Assembly (NCBI GenBank): GCA_945881945.1
Contig: CAMCVO010000004.1
Coordinates: 20,354 to 84,353 of the forward strand
Length of the DNA stretch: 64,000 nt
Direction: 5' to 3'
Source of the DNA: Bifidobacterium breve
GTDB lineage: Bacteria > Actinomycetota > Actinomycetes > Nanopelagicales > Nanopelagicaceae
The notes under the pieces are model-generated. The model saw only the letters and a program-made list of their open reading frames with translations. It was not told the origin of the DNA and did not search any database. This document shows, in pieces, positions 1 to 8,655 of the stretch. Numbering within the stretch: the first letter of the stretch is position 1; every line of letters starts with the position of its first letter. A program made the position numbers and the translations under genes.

Positions 1-332
1 TAATTGGTGGTGGCTGGCCATCACGTACTGAAAATTATCCCCGTCGATACTCAAATTACTGGGCAAGTGCTGCCGGGAATGTGGCAGTGGCGGTTCGGGT
101 ACTGCCAATTTTAAAAGATGTTCGATTACTGCGTGTATGGTCAGGAGTATGGGCTTATACAAAAGATTTTAAGCCAATTCTTGGTGAGTCTGAAAAAGTC
201 CCTGGTTACCACGTTGCCATGGTTCCTACTGGATTTACCCTAGGGCCCATGGTCGCACGAACTCTAGCGGAGTATATGCACAGTCCAGCAAATAAAAATA
301 TTATACCCAAAGAGTTTAGTGTAGATAGATAG
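1..332 (+). CDS. FAD-dependent oxidoreductase (DAO family), C-terminal end only
   Basis: The frame is open from base 3 to the stop at 330-332, so the start lies left of the window; the GTG at 81 is internal. The visible ~110 residues match the C-terminal end of D-amino-acid/sarcosine oxidase-type flavoproteins. They begin with IGGGWPSRTE and end with a GF(T)xxPxx segment followed by a LAEYM helix. The same order (IGGGWP..., VWSG/TWIG, a KPILG/NPIIG motif, then GFT and a helix) occurs in the complete gene at 3721-4887, so the two are paralogues. The stop lies about 24 bases before the next start, so it is probably co-transcribed with the DapA-family and VOC genes. The substrate cannot be told; oxidation of an amino or imino acid is the family role. 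Confidence 0.75.
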   Translation, partial: IGGGWPSRTENYPRRYSNYWASAAGNVAVAVRVLPILKDVRLLRVWSGVWAYTKDFKPILGESEKVPGYHVAMVPTGFTLGPMVARTLAEYMHSPANKNIIPKEFSVDR

Positions 333-355
333 GTTAAGTATGATTGGATTTAGAT

Positions 356-1285
356 ATGAATAGAGACTCAGTAACCTGGTCAGGCTATTGGCCGGCAAGC
401 CCAACACCATTTCACGAAAATGGTGAAATCGATTTCAAACGATTTAGTAATCTCATTAAATGGTATATGGATAATGGAATGCATGGAATATTTCTAAATG
501 GAACTACTGGTGAATGGTTTTCCCAAAGCATTAGCGAAAGAATGCAAGTTTTGGAGTTTGTATTAGCTGAGGTAAAGAACCGAGTTCCAGTCGTGGTTGG
601 AGTAACAACTTTCACAGCTAAAGAATCGATAGATTTAGGCAAGCACGCTATGAAAGCTGGTGCGGCTGGCGTCTGTGCATCGGCGCCTGCATACTCAAAA
701 CCATTGCCTGATGAGACTGTCGTGTACTTTGAAGAGTTATCAAAAGGAATAGATGGTCCCTTAATGGTTTATAACTGGCCCCATGGCACAAATATCGAGA
801 TAGAAGGTGAGCTAGCCAGCAAACTCGCAGACATTGGAAATATCGTAGCAATTAAAAATAGCACTGGTGATGCAAATCAGTTTCGAAAAACTACTCAAGA
901 GGTAGTAGAAAGAATTAGAGTTTTTGGAAATTTCATGGTTCCTGATAATTTCAAATTTTTACAGGAGTTTGGTGGGGATGGAACTATCGGAGGTGGATCA
1001 ATATATGGAAAGCCAGATCCCAAATTTTGGGAAGACTATTGGAACAAAAACTATTCTCCTGCTCTAGATCATGCAGTGGCTAATGAAGTATTACTCTCAA
1101 AGCTTTGGCAGCCAGGTGGTTGGCGTGGAATCTATGGCGCCTACCAAAGTCAATTAAAAGCAATTATGAAAATGATTGGAGTTGATGCTGGCACGGTCAG
1201 GCCACCGAGATTACCCATCACCGATCAAGAGGCGCTAAAAAAAATACGAACAATTTTAATTGAATGCAATATTTCAGTTTCATAA
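356..1285 (+). CDS. DapA-family (dihydrodipicolinate synthase/KDG aldolase-like) lyase
   Basis: This is a class I TIM-barrel aldolase of the DHDPS/N-acetylneuraminate lyase superfamily. Counting from the upstream TTG at 344, GTTGEW lies at 53-58, the catalytic Tyr is Y143 in MVYNWP and the Schiff-base Lys is K171 in AIKNST. I chose ATG 356 over TTG 344 because the family fold begins about ten residues later; neither has a clear ribosome binding site. True DapA is unlikely to be meant: a second, more DapA-like copy sits at 4937 and the neighbours are catabolic. Superfamily members also include KDG dehydratases and the hydroxyproline-pathway deaminase, either of which would fit beside a DAO oxidase. 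The exact reaction is unknown. Confidence 0.85.
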   Translation: MNRDSVTWSGYWPASPTPFHENGEIDFKRFSNLIKWYMDNGMHGIFLNGTTGEWFSQSISERMQVLEFVLAEVKNRVPVVVGVTTFTAKESIDLGKHAMKAGAAGVCASAPAYSKPLPDETVVYFEELSKGIDGPLMVYNWPHGTNIEIEGELASKLADIGNIVAIKNSTGDANQFRKTTQEVVERIRVFGNFMVPDNFKFLQEFGGDGTIGGGSIYGKPDPKFWEDYWNKNYSPALDHAVANEVLLSKLWQPGGWRGIYGAYQSQLKAIMKMIGVDAGTVRPPRLPITDQEALKKIRTILIECNISVS

Positions 1286-1329
1286 GTTAGAATAATTGGG
1301 GTTAGTAAAATGAACAGGAGTCAAACTCG

Positions 1330-2274
1330 ATGATAAATTTTCGTGGCGTGGACCATGCTGGTATTGGGGTTGCAAATATGGACCAAGCTCTTGAATTTTG
1401 GGGGGCAAAACTAGGTTTCACAGATTTATATTTTGACTACACCGGTCCAGTCCCTGGCTTAGAAGAGATTTGTAAGAAAACCGATGTGAAAGCTCGCATA
1501 GTAATGCTGGGTAATCGCAATTCCACCAGACTCGGACCAGGAAAAGTTAAGTTAGTTCAACGTTTAGATGGAAATGGAGCACCAGCTTATCCACCAGGAA
1601 TTGGTTATGGCGAAGTGGGCTTAGCAGAAGTCTGCCTACACACCTTACACACTGAAAAAATATTTCGACATCTAGTAGATAATTTAAATTGTAAATCACT
1701 TATGGAGCCGCTTAGCGCAAGTGTTGGGGAACAAAAAATTGATCTTGATATTGCCTACATTGCAGACCCATGGATGGGCAAGGTTGAACTTATTGATTGG
1801 AAAGGTTTATGGACCTCACGTCCAGCTGAGCCACGCATTGAAGGAGTGAATCACGTTGCATTTGGCGTTCATGACATGAAAGTAACAACAGATTTTTATA
1901 AGCAACTTGGATTTAGAGACCAGATTTTTGAATCAAAAGAATTTTTTGAACCAATGGCTCCTTGGTATCAAATTGGCCGTAACCTGCCAGGCCACCATAT
2001 GACCTTATGGCTATCTGGTGAGGGAGCCGGCATAGAACCTGTTCGACTTACACCGCTTTGGGAGGATTGCCGGGGTGAATGGGGGCATGTTGGGCCAATG
2101 GATTTTGGTATTGGGGTCCAAAATATTAAGAAGGCTGTAGAGACTTTAAAACAATTAGGAGTTGAAACTCATAGCGAAATTCAAACTTTAGATGTTGGAA
2201 AATCAGAATTTAAATACGTCTACTTTAAGGATCCCGATGACCAGTACGTCTCTCTGGTCGAAAGTACCTATTAA
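1330..2274 (+). CDS. Two-domain VOC (glyoxalase/extradiol dioxygenase-like) protein
   Basis: The protein has 314 residues and two VOC modules. The first starts at GVDHAGIGVANMDQALEFW near residue 6, the second at GVNHVAFGVHDMKVTTDFY near residue 175. Each module opens with a His that is usually a metal ligand. A ribosome binding site (aggagtc, 1317-1323) precedes ATG 1330. The VOC superfamily includes lyases, isomerases and ring-cleaving dioxygenases; the two-module layout is typical of extradiol dioxygenases and of methylmalonyl-CoA epimerase-like dimers fused in one chain. It lies downstream of the DapA-family gene in the same direction and probably belongs to the same catabolic unit. Its substrate cannot be read from the sequence. 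Confidence 0.8.
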   Translation: MINFRGVDHAGIGVANMDQALEFWGAKLGFTDLYFDYTGPVPGLEEICKKTDVKARIVMLGNRNSTRLGPGKVKLVQRLDGNGAPAYPPGIGYGEVGLAEVCLHTLHTEKIFRHLVDNLNCKSLMEPLSASVGEQKIDLDIAYIADPWMGKVELIDWKGLWTSRPAEPRIEGVNHVAFGVHDMKVTTDFYKQLGFRDQIFESKEFFEPMAPWYQIGRNLPGHHMTLWLSGEGAGIEPVRLTPLWEDCRGEWGHVGPMDFGIGVQNIKKAVETLKQLGVETHSEIQTLDVGKSEFKYVYFKDPDDQYVSLVESTY

Positions 2275-2276
2275 AT

Positions 2277-2579
2277 TTACTTTGAGGGAGTCAATCCATC
2301 TTGAGTACGAATATCCATACCTTCCTTTACCCAAGTCATACATGCTCTCGTATTTGGTAATCCATTCACGACAACTAAGCAATCAAAACAAACACCCATA
2401 CCACAGAAAACTCCACGAGCCTGCCCTTGAATTGTTGTTCGCATAGCAGTGATGCCCTCAGCTAGCAAAACTGTCGCAACGCTCTCTCCTAAATATGCAA
2501 CTTTTAAATTTCCATTTAATTTAATGCTCACCTCTTTGCCGCGGGCGAAATCTTCATTAGATGGCAATCTTTTTGACAT
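2277..2579 (-). CDS. Small (2Fe-2S)-binding protein, HcnA/opine-oxidase small-subunit type
   Basis: This protein of about 100 residues has a ferredoxin-like cysteine pattern, C59-x4-C64-x2-C67 and C80 (CGMGVCFDC, then RACMTW), numbered from ATG 2579. The pattern matches the Fer2_4 family: the N-terminal domain of sarcosine oxidase alpha and the stand-alone small subunits of hydrogen cyanide synthase, opine oxidase and D-hydroxyproline dehydrogenase. Those small subunits work with a DAO-type flavoprotein, and two DAO genes lie within 2.5 kb on either side. A GTG at 2591 would add four residues. The gene is divergent from the OYE gene at 2628, leaving only about 48 bases for both promoters. The third, pyridine-nucleotide-binding subunit of such complexes is not seen here. 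Confidence 0.8.
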   Translation of the reverse strand: MSKRLPSNEDFARGKEVSIKLNGNLKVAYLGESVATVLLAEGITAMRTTIQGQARGVFCGMGVCFDCLVVVNGLPNTRACMTWVKEGMDIRTQDGLTPSK

Positions 2580-2627
2580 TGGCTGTTCCACCAGACTAGT
2601 TTGCCAATCTACGATACGATTTGCAAC

Positions 2628-3716
2628 ATGAGTTCATCGCTTTTTTCTCCAATCAAAATTCGCTCAACTGAATTTCGTAATCGTGTTTGGGTCAGCCCAA
2701 TGTGTCAGTATTCGGCTGATAACGGGGTGGTTGGTGATTGGCACAAAGTCCACTTGGGATCTTTCGCAACTGGTGGTGTGGGTTTGATAATGGTTGAGGC
2801 TACTGGTGTTGAGCCAGAAGGTCGGATCTCGGTGGGGTGCACAGGTCTGTGGTCTGAGGAACAGGCTCAGGCTTTCAAGCCAATAATTAAATTTGTTCAT
2901 GATCAAGGTGCAAAAATTGGCATTCAATTAGCGCACGCAGGGCGTAAGGGATCCACAATGTTGCCCTGGGATGATCATGAAATAGCAGCTCAAAATGAAG
3001 GGGGCTGGACAACAATAAGTGCCAGCGCAATAAGCTATAAGGATTTTCCAGTCCCAAAACAGATGTCTGTCGAGGAAATACAAACATTAGCTAATAAATT
3101 TGTGGAAGCAAGCACTAGAGCAGTTAAGGCAGGTTTTGACGTAATTGAACTACATGCTGCGCATGGCTACTTGTTTCATCAATTTCTCTCACCAATAACA
3201 AATCAGCGCCAAGACGCTTACGGCGGTAGCTTTGAAAACAGAATAAGATTTTTAGTTGAAACTTCTGAACTTGTTAGAGTAGCTATTGGGTCAGAAATAC
3301 CATTGTTTGTGCGGATTTCAGCCACAGACTGGGTAGAGGGTGGATGGGATACTGAACAATCAATCCGACTATGTAAAATCTTAAAAGAAGTAGGAGTTGA
3401 TTTGATCGATGTATCTTCAGGTGGATTGGTGCATGATGCAAAGATTGTAACTGGACCAGGATATCAAGTTGGCTTTGCCGCAGAAATAAAAAATGGATCA
3501 AAGATAATGACATCAGCGGTCGGACAGATTAATGATCCTGCCCAAGCCGAAGATATTATTAAGAATAAAAATATTGATGCTGTAATGATCGGTCGACAGA
3601 TGCTACGAAACCCCAGATGGGCAATTGGAGCTGCCGAGGAGTTGGGTGAGAAGATTTCTTGGTCAGTTCAGCTTGAAAGAGCCCGAAAACTTGGTGCTAG
3701 AAAATCACCTCAATAA
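2628..3716 (+). CDS. NADH:flavin oxidoreductase, old yellow enzyme family (YqjM-like)
   Basis: An FMN-dependent TIM-barrel enzyme of about 362 residues. The opening RNRVWVSPMCQYSA segment, the substrate-binding ELHAAHGYLFHQFLSP block and the phosphate-binding IGRQMLRNPRW end are all classical (thermophilic-like) OYE features, close to Bacillus YqjM and xenobiotic reductase. YqjM-like enzymes reduce activated C=C bonds of enones and nitro compounds with NAD(P)H. A TTG at 2601 would add nine residues, but ATG 2628 gives the usual family start. The stop is 4 bases from the converging DAO gene. A close paralogue lies on the other strand at 16809-17888. The physiological substrate is unknown. Confidence 0.9.
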   Translation: MSSSLFSPIKIRSTEFRNRVWVSPMCQYSADNGVVGDWHKVHLGSFATGGVGLIMVEATGVEPEGRISVGCTGLWSEEQAQAFKPIIKFVHDQGAKIGIQLAHAGRKGSTMLPWDDHEIAAQNEGGWTTISASAISYKDFPVPKQMSVEEIQTLANKFVEASTRAVKAGFDVIELHAAHGYLFHQFLSPITNQRQDAYGGSFENRIRFLVETSELVRVAIGSEIPLFVRISATDWVEGGWDTEQSIRLCKILKEVGVDLIDVSSGGLVHDAKIVTGPGYQVGFAAEIKNGSKIMTSAVGQINDPAQAEDIIKNKNIDAVMIGRQMLRNPRWAIGAAEELGEKISWSVQLERARKLGARKSPQ

Positions 3717-3720
3717 GTCT

Positions 3721-4887
3721 CTAAAACCTTTGAGGGGAAAAAGGCTTTAGGTCAACGCTAGAGGTCCCATTCACTACAAGTTCAGTTAATACCTGACCCA
3801 TTAACGGTGATGCTGTAAAGCCCATGTATGGGTACATGCCGATATAAGCACCAGGGGTGTTTGGCACCATACCAATTATGGGGTTGTGATCTGGGGTTCC
3901 GTTACCAACACCAATCCATGTCCGAATCAAATTAATTTTACTTATTGAAGGACAAACCTTTAGTGCAACTTTTAGATTTGACTGTAAAGAGTCAATATTG
4001 AAAGTTGGTTCGCCATTATTTTTATACTTAGCTGGCCACCCTCCCCCAATTAAAAGAGAACCAGAGTTCGCCTGCTTAAAGGTTAATTTCTCGGTAGTGA
4101 AATAAATCAAATGATTTACAAATTTTTCAACCTGCTCTGTGACTGAAACTTGAACAGGCACGTCCGTAATGGGTAGATCTATTCCAAAAAATTTAGCTAG
4201 CTTTGGTAATCCTGCATTGGCAGTTAATACAATTTGATTGGCAACAAACTCACCATTACTTGTTTTAAAGTGAAATTTACTAGACTCCTTAGAAATTTCG
4301 AAAACTTCTATGCCCGTATGAATCTCTGCTCCCATTTCCTGCGCTCGTGCGGCAAATGCCGGTGCAGTAGTTAACGGATTGGCCTTACCCTCAATCGGAC
4401 AAAAGGCTGCACCGAGCATGCTTTGTGAGATATATGGTGCCTTTTCTTTTAATTCATTTCGATCAATTAATCTGGAGTTAATTCCAATACTATTTTCTAG
4501 TTCAATTTTTCTAGCCAAAGCCAGCATGTCAGAACTTGTTTGGGCAACCATTAGTCCTCCGTTGCCACCTACCTCTAAATCAACTTTAAGCTCGGTTGAA
4601 AGGGTTTTCCACATCTTCAAAGATTCTGCTAGAAAATTTAATCCTGGAAGGAAATTCTTTGCCCACTCATCGCCAAGTTCATCAAACGGTTCAAATTGAA
4701 TTTGCCCATGCAAGCTGCCAGCATTTCTACCAGAGGCCTGGGTGTTTAAATCATATTTTTCTAGGAGGGCAACCTTTACTCCAGCCTTAGCCAAGTTATA
4801 TGTGGTGGCACATCCTGCGGCTCCGCCTCCCACAACAATGACATCAAATTGCTTTCTAGATATAATATCCATTGTCGTAGATAACAT
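3721..4887 (-). CDS. FAD-dependent oxidoreductase (DAO family)
   Basis: The 388-residue protein opens with a Rossmann dinucleotide-binding motif (VIVVGGGAAGCATTYNLAKAG) around residues 15-35, then a LLEKYDLNTQASGRNAG segment typical of glycine, sarcosine and D-amino acid oxidases. The C-terminal part carries LLIGGGWPAKY and MGFTASPLMG, shared with the truncated gene at the left edge. It faces the plus-strand DapA-family gene at 4937; only 49 bases separate the starts, so the two promoters overlap. A TATACT -10 box (about 4890-4895, minus strand) lies directly before ATG 4887, suggesting a leaderless or near-leaderless message. It could be the large subunit partner of the 2Fe-2S protein at 2277; this is inferred from gene content only. 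Confidence 0.85.
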   Translation of the reverse strand: MLSTTMDIISRKQFDVIVVGGGAAGCATTYNLAKAGVKVALLEKYDLNTQASGRNAGSLHGQIQFEPFDELGDEWAKNFLPGLNFLAESLKMWKTLSTELKVDLEVGGNGGLMVAQTSSDMLALARKIELENSIGINSRLIDRNELKEKAPYISQSMLGAAFCPIEGKANPLTTAPAFAARAQEMGAEIHTGIEVFEISKESSKFHFKTSNGEFVANQIVLTANAGLPKLAKFFGIDLPITDVPVQVSVTEQVEKFVNHLIYFTTEKLTFKQANSGSLLIGGGWPAKYKNNGEPTFNIDSLQSNLKVALKVCPSISKINLIRTWIGVGNGTPDHNPIIGMVPNTPGAYIGMYPYMGFTASPLMGQVLTELVVNGTSSVDLKPFSPQRF

Positions 4888-4936
4888 ATAAGTATAGTAT
4901 CGTACGCCAAATCATATTCAACTTGTCAGGAGTCAT

Positions 4937-5869
4937 GTGAAAGAAAATTTCGTAGGCAGTTATGGAGTATTGGTCACTCCTTTCACGGATGATGGTAAAT
5001 CTGTCGATACTCAAAAACTGAAAAATCTTATTGACTGGCAGATTAAATCCAAAGCTCCGGGAATCATAATTCTGGGCACCACCGGTGAATTTTTAGCGGT
5101 AAGTGATGAAGAACGTGATTTGATTATTGAAACAACAGTAAAACATGTTGCAGGCCGAATTAAAGTATTGGTGGGAACTACCAACGCTTTTACTCCCACC
5201 GCGGTTCGCTATAGCAAGCAGGCTCAAGAATTTGGTTGTGATGGTTTAATGATTTTGCCACCTTACTATTACACGCCTACCCAAGATGAGATTTATCAGT
5301 ACTACAAATCAATTTGTGAAGTAGTTTCGATTCCAATCATGCTCTACAACAATCCATTCACATCAAATGTGGATATGCCGGCGAAACTAGTAGCAAAACT
5401 TGCTAAATCATTTGAACAAATCAGATATATAAAAGAGGCTAGTCAAGATATCGCCAGGGTTAGAGATGTAATTGAAGAGTCAGATGGCTTAGTTAAGGTA
5501 TTTGCGGGTGAGCGAGTTGTTGAGTCTTATCAGTTAGGCGCAACTGGCTATGTTAATCCCTATGCAAATTACATACCTGAGGCTTCAACCATAATTTGCA
5601 CCTATCTGGCTTCAAATAAAATTGAGAATGCAAAGTCCATCAACAGATATATTGCCAAGATTGATCATATTATTGCTGAAGGCCACCCAACATATGGGCA
5701 TCAATGCTATTCAAAAGCGCTTGCGGCTGTTCGGGGCTACCCAGTAGGTGATGTGAGGCCTCCACTCACTAAGTTCAAAGAATTAGGTGAAGATGGCCGT
5801 ATTCGAGTTGAGAAGATTAAAATTTTAATGGATGAACTAGATCAACTGCTGCTTACCCTGGCTAGTTAA
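4937..5869 (+). CDS. Dihydrodipicolinate synthase family protein
   Basis: The 310-residue class I aldolase has GTTGEF at 48-53, catalytic Y137 in MLYNNPF and Schiff-base K166 in YIKEAS. The start is GTG 4937, with the ribosome binding site caggag at 4927-4932. It resembles DapA more than the copy at 356 does, but the R138-type carboxylate-binding residue is hard to place, and the region is catabolic, so I do not assign dapA. Members of this family that deaminate 1-pyrroline-4-hydroxy-2-carboxylate or dehydrate sugar acids look the same at this level. The gene ends 8 bases inside the converging Rv2466c-like gene. Divergent transcription from the DAO gene suggests the two are used together. Confidence 0.85.
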   Translation: MKENFVGSYGVLVTPFTDDGKSVDTQKLKNLIDWQIKSKAPGIIILGTTGEFLAVSDEERDLIIETTVKHVAGRIKVLVGTTNAFTPTAVRYSKQAQEFGCDGLMILPPYYYTPTQDEIYQYYKSICEVVSIPIMLYNNPFTSNVDMPAKLVAKLAKSFEQIRYIKEASQDIARVRDVIEESDGLVKVFAGERVVESYQLGATGYVNPYANYIPEASTIICTYLASNKIENAKSINRYIAKIDHIIAEGHPTYGHQCYSKALAAVRGYPVGDVRPPLTKFKELGEDGRIRVEKIKILMDELDQLLLTLAS

Positions 5870-6470
5870 AGATTGGTTTCACGGTCCTAGTTCGTTTCAT
5901 CTCAAAAAATCCACTATAGCTTGCTACACCAACCACAGAGTCAAATAACTTTCCAGCCTCCTCCCCCTTTGGAGCTGGAGAAATTACGGGGCCAAAGAAA
6001 GCAACTTCATCAACACTAATAATTGGCGTGCCAACATCTTCCCCTACTTTACTTATCCCAGCGTTATGACTTTCCAAAATAACTGAGTCTAAGCTTTCAT
6101 CTTGCGCATACTTTATAAAATCACTTGGTAGTTCAGTTTTTGCAATTGCTTTTACGTTTAATTCTTCAGAGAATTTCATTTTATTTAAATGAATCTCTTC
6201 ACCAAACGCTGTGTACAGATCTCCTTTAATTTTTGGGCCATAAATTTTTTCTGCTTGAGAAATTATTCGTAGGGGTCCTAAGGCTTTTTTCGCATTATCT
6301 AAATACTCTGCGGAGATAGTAGGCCTGTCCTTATTCAAAAAATAAAGACTCATTACATTCCAAGTAATATCTACATTACGAACCGCAGATACTTCACACA
6401 GCCATCTTGAGGTCATCCAAGCCCATGGGCACAAGGTGTCAAACCACAATGAAACACTTTGCTTTGTCAT
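5862..6470 (-). CDS. DsbA-like thioredoxin-fold protein, homologue of mycobacterial Rv2466c (mycothiol-dependent nitroreductase)
   Basis: The protein has 202 residues. Its opening FDTLCPWAWMTSRWLCEV matches the start of Rv2466c (FDPLCPWCW..SRW). Later blocks also match: VMSLYFLN, GEDVGTPII, FFGPVISPAPKGEEAGKLFD and a FFEMKRTRT end. Rv2466c is a mycothiol-dependent reductase of the DsbA/HCCA-isomerase fold in actinobacteria, so this gene supports an actinobacterial host. The active-site motif reads C14-P-W-A17, where the mycobacterial protein has CPWC, so the second cysteine is missing. This leaves only a monothiol mechanism. The gene follows the amidohydrolase by 2 bases and is probably the last gene of the transporter operon. 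Confidence 0.88.
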   Translation of the reverse strand: MTKQSVSLWFDTLCPWAWMTSRWLCEVSAVRNVDITWNVMSLYFLNKDRPTISAEYLDNAKKALGPLRIISQAEKIYGPKIKGDLYTAFGEEIHLNKMKFSEELNVKAIAKTELPSDFIKYAQDESLDSVILESHNAGISKVGEDVGTPIISVDEVAFFGPVISPAPKGEEAGKLFDSVVGVASYSGFFEMKRTRTVKPIFN

Positions 6471-6472
6471 GT

Positions 6473-7672
6473 TTATAACCTACTCTCAACTATTTGACCA
6501 TTTTGCATTACTAAGTCAATATTTCGCAAGTTTTGAGGATCATCCAATGGGTTATTTCGTAATGCAATAACATCCCCATAAAAACCAGTTTTGATTTGTC
6601 CTAATTTATTCTCTTGCCTAATTAAAGAAGCTGCAGTTGAAGTAATTGATTGCAGTGCTTTTACTGTACTAAGACCTGCTTCATGCATTAAAAATAATTC
6701 ATGTAACGCCGCAGGAACCCCATCAACAAGATCTCCGGGAGGATAGTCAGTTCCATTTGTCATTTTAATCCCAGCTTTTATTGCCAATTTTACGCTCGCA
6801 AGATGTCGATCACTTACTGCAAGGCAATTTTGAATTGATGATTCTTCAAAGCCTTTTTCGCGCATCCAACTTTCTGATCTAGTTACGCATAAAGTTGGTG
6901 AATAGAAGACATCTTTTGCTGCCATGGCATCTACTGTCTGTTGATCCATAACATAACCATGCTCAAATGAACGCACACCAAGGCGAAGGGCTTGTTGAAT
7001 TGCGGTTGATTCTCCCGCGTGTGCAACTACATAAGTATCATGCTCTTGAGCTGCCTTCACTGCACCAGCAATCTCATCATCTGTCATCTCTGGATCCTCT
7101 GGACTTTCACCAGCCCTAGCCAAACCACCTGTAATAAATATTTTTAAGTGATCTGCGCCAGCCTCTAATTCATTGATTGCAGCTTGATAAAAGCCATCAA
7201 AATCCTTGGCATAGCTGCAAGCGGAACCTTTTCCATGTCCCTCCGGAGTTGATAATGCTCGGCCCGCACCAAAAATTCTAGGACCATTAAACCAGCCTGC
7301 GACAGCAGCTCTGCGTAAAGCAAGATCTACTTGATTTTGCTCGTGTACACATCGAATAGTTGTGATGCCAGCATGAAGAGCATCATGTGCTCGCTCGGCA
7401 GCACGAAAAGCAGTTATTGCAGGATCCTCATTTGGATCCGTAAGCGAGAATGGAAATACAACTGATAGATGAGTATGGCAGGAAATCAATCCAGGAAATA
7501 AGTATCTTCCATCTAAATCAATTGTGGGCTCTTGATTTTTGGCTAGATTTCTATTGAAGGTTGTTGAAGCCCCTACGTCGACAATTTCACCTTGATCATT
7601 AGTCCGGATTGCATCAAATTTACTTATTTCACCATTGAGTACATCTACTATTTTTGCATTGACAAGAAGCAT
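6473..7672 (-). CDS. Amidohydrolase family metal-dependent hydrolase (imidazolonepropionase/prolidase-like)
   Basis: A cytoplasmic binuclear-metal TIM-barrel hydrolase of about 400 residues. Its ligands are visible: H66-x-H68 (CHTHLS), K177 (LKIFITGG), H218 (AHAGE), H238 (FEHGY) and D309 (GTDYP). This full set, with a Lys bridging the metals, is typical of the subgroup with prolidases of the Xaa-Pro/Xaa-Arg dipeptidase type and imidazolonepropionase-like amidases. I start it at ATG 7672 (MLLVNAKIVDV), 11 bases after the ABC gene stop, because the longer frame overlaps that gene. Sitting at the end of a peptide-type ABC operon, it most likely cleaves a dipeptide or cyclic amide after import. 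Confidence 0.88.
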   Translation of the reverse strand: MLLVNAKIVDVLNGEISKFDAIRTNDQGEIVDVGASTTFNRNLAKNQEPTIDLDGRYLFPGLISCHTHLSVVFPFSLTDPNEDPAITAFRAAERAHDALHAGITTIRCVHEQNQVDLALRRAAVAGWFNGPRIFGAGRALSTPEGHGKGSACSYAKDFDGFYQAAINELEAGADHLKIFITGGLARAGESPEDPEMTDDEIAGAVKAAQEHDTYVVAHAGESTAIQQALRLGVRSFEHGYVMDQQTVDAMAAKDVFYSPTLCVTRSESWMREKGFEESSIQNCLAVSDRHLASVKLAIKAGIKMTNGTDYPPGDLVDGVPAALHELFLMHEAGLSTVKALQSITSTAASLIRQENKLGQIKTGFYGDVIALRNNPLDDPQNLRNIDLVMQNGQIVESRL

Positions 7673-7683
7673 GATAGGTGTGC

Positions 7684-8655
7684 TTAATCTAGTGAAATAG
7701 AGTTTGGAGAAGTGCCAGCATTTTGCAGAACGCATGCTACATCTCGGTTATCGCTGAGTCTTACTAGTCGTGGCTCACTAATTCGGCAATCTGGTTTTGC
7801 CAGTTGGCACCTTGGATGGAATCGGCAGCCAGTTGGAGGGCTCAATGGATTTGGCACATCACCTGGTAAATCCTTAGGCATGAACGAATTACCGTCCGCA
7901 TGCGGAATCGCAGAAATAAGAGCTTTTGTGTATGGATGGGAGGGGTTGTTCCAAATTTGGTCAACAGTTCCAATTTCAACAATCTTTCCTAAATACATAA
8001 CTGCCACTCGATCTGAAATTCTACGCACGATAGATAAATCGTGTGAAACAAAAATCATGCCCATTTTGAATTCTTCAACTAACTTCACTAAAAGATTGGC
8101 TACTTGAGCTTGAGATGAGGTGTCTAAAGCTGATATTGGCTCATCTGCAATTATTGCAGTAGGCGATGCTGCAAGAGCTCGAGCAATAGAAATTCTCTGC
8201 CTTTGCCCTCCAGAAAACTGATGTGGGAACCTAGAAATAGCAGCCCGAGGTAATCCAACTTTTTCCAGCAAATCCTCCGCTTTTGCCAATGCATTTTTCT
8301 TCGACATCCCAGCTACTAGCAATCCATCAGCAATTTGTACGCCAATTTTTCGACGTGGATTTAATGATCCATAGGGATCCTGGAAAATCATTTGCAAATT
8401 TCTGAAGTGGCTTGGTCGCTGCCCACGAGTCAACTTTTTCACTACCTGACCGTCAAAAGTTATTTCACCTTGTGACGGTTGTAAAATACCAACAATTGCT
8501 TTTCCTAAGGTTGATTTTCCACAACCGGACTCCCCCACCAATCCAAGGATCTCGCCAGAATTCAGAGTTAAATCAACGCCAGCAACAGCGCGCACTGTAT
8601 TCCCATTACGGTAATAATCCACCACAACATCAGAGAGCTTGATTATCTCTTTCAT
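7684..8655 (-). CDS. ABC transporter ATP-binding protein, DppF/OppF type
   Basis: The 323-residue ATPase has Walker A GESGCGKST at 41-49, signature FSGGQRQR at 147-154 and Walker B AIIADEP at 167-173. The C-terminal GCRFHPRCQLAKPDC extension is the cysteine-bearing tail of oligopeptide/dipeptide transporters. It is the second ATPase of a five-gene ABC system on the minus strand and overlaps the preceding ATPase gene by 4 bases. It would form a heterodimer with that ATPase on the cytoplasmic face and drive import by the two permeases. Confidence 0.95.
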   Translation of the reverse strand: MKEIIKLSDVVVDYYRNGNTVRAVAGVDLTLNSGEILGLVGESGCGKSTLGKAIVGILQPSQGEITFDGQVVKKLTRGQRPSHFRNLQMIFQDPYGSLNPRRKIGVQIADGLLVAGMSKKNALAKAEDLLEKVGLPRAAISRFPHQFSGGQRQRISIARALAASPTAIIADEPISALDTSSQAQVANLLVKLVEEFKMGMIFVSHDLSIVRRISDRVAVMYLGKIVEIGTVDQIWNNPSHPYTKALISAIPHADGNSFMPKDLPGDVPNPLSPPTGCRFHPRCQLAKPDCRISEPRLVRLSDNRDVACVLQNAGTSPNSISLD

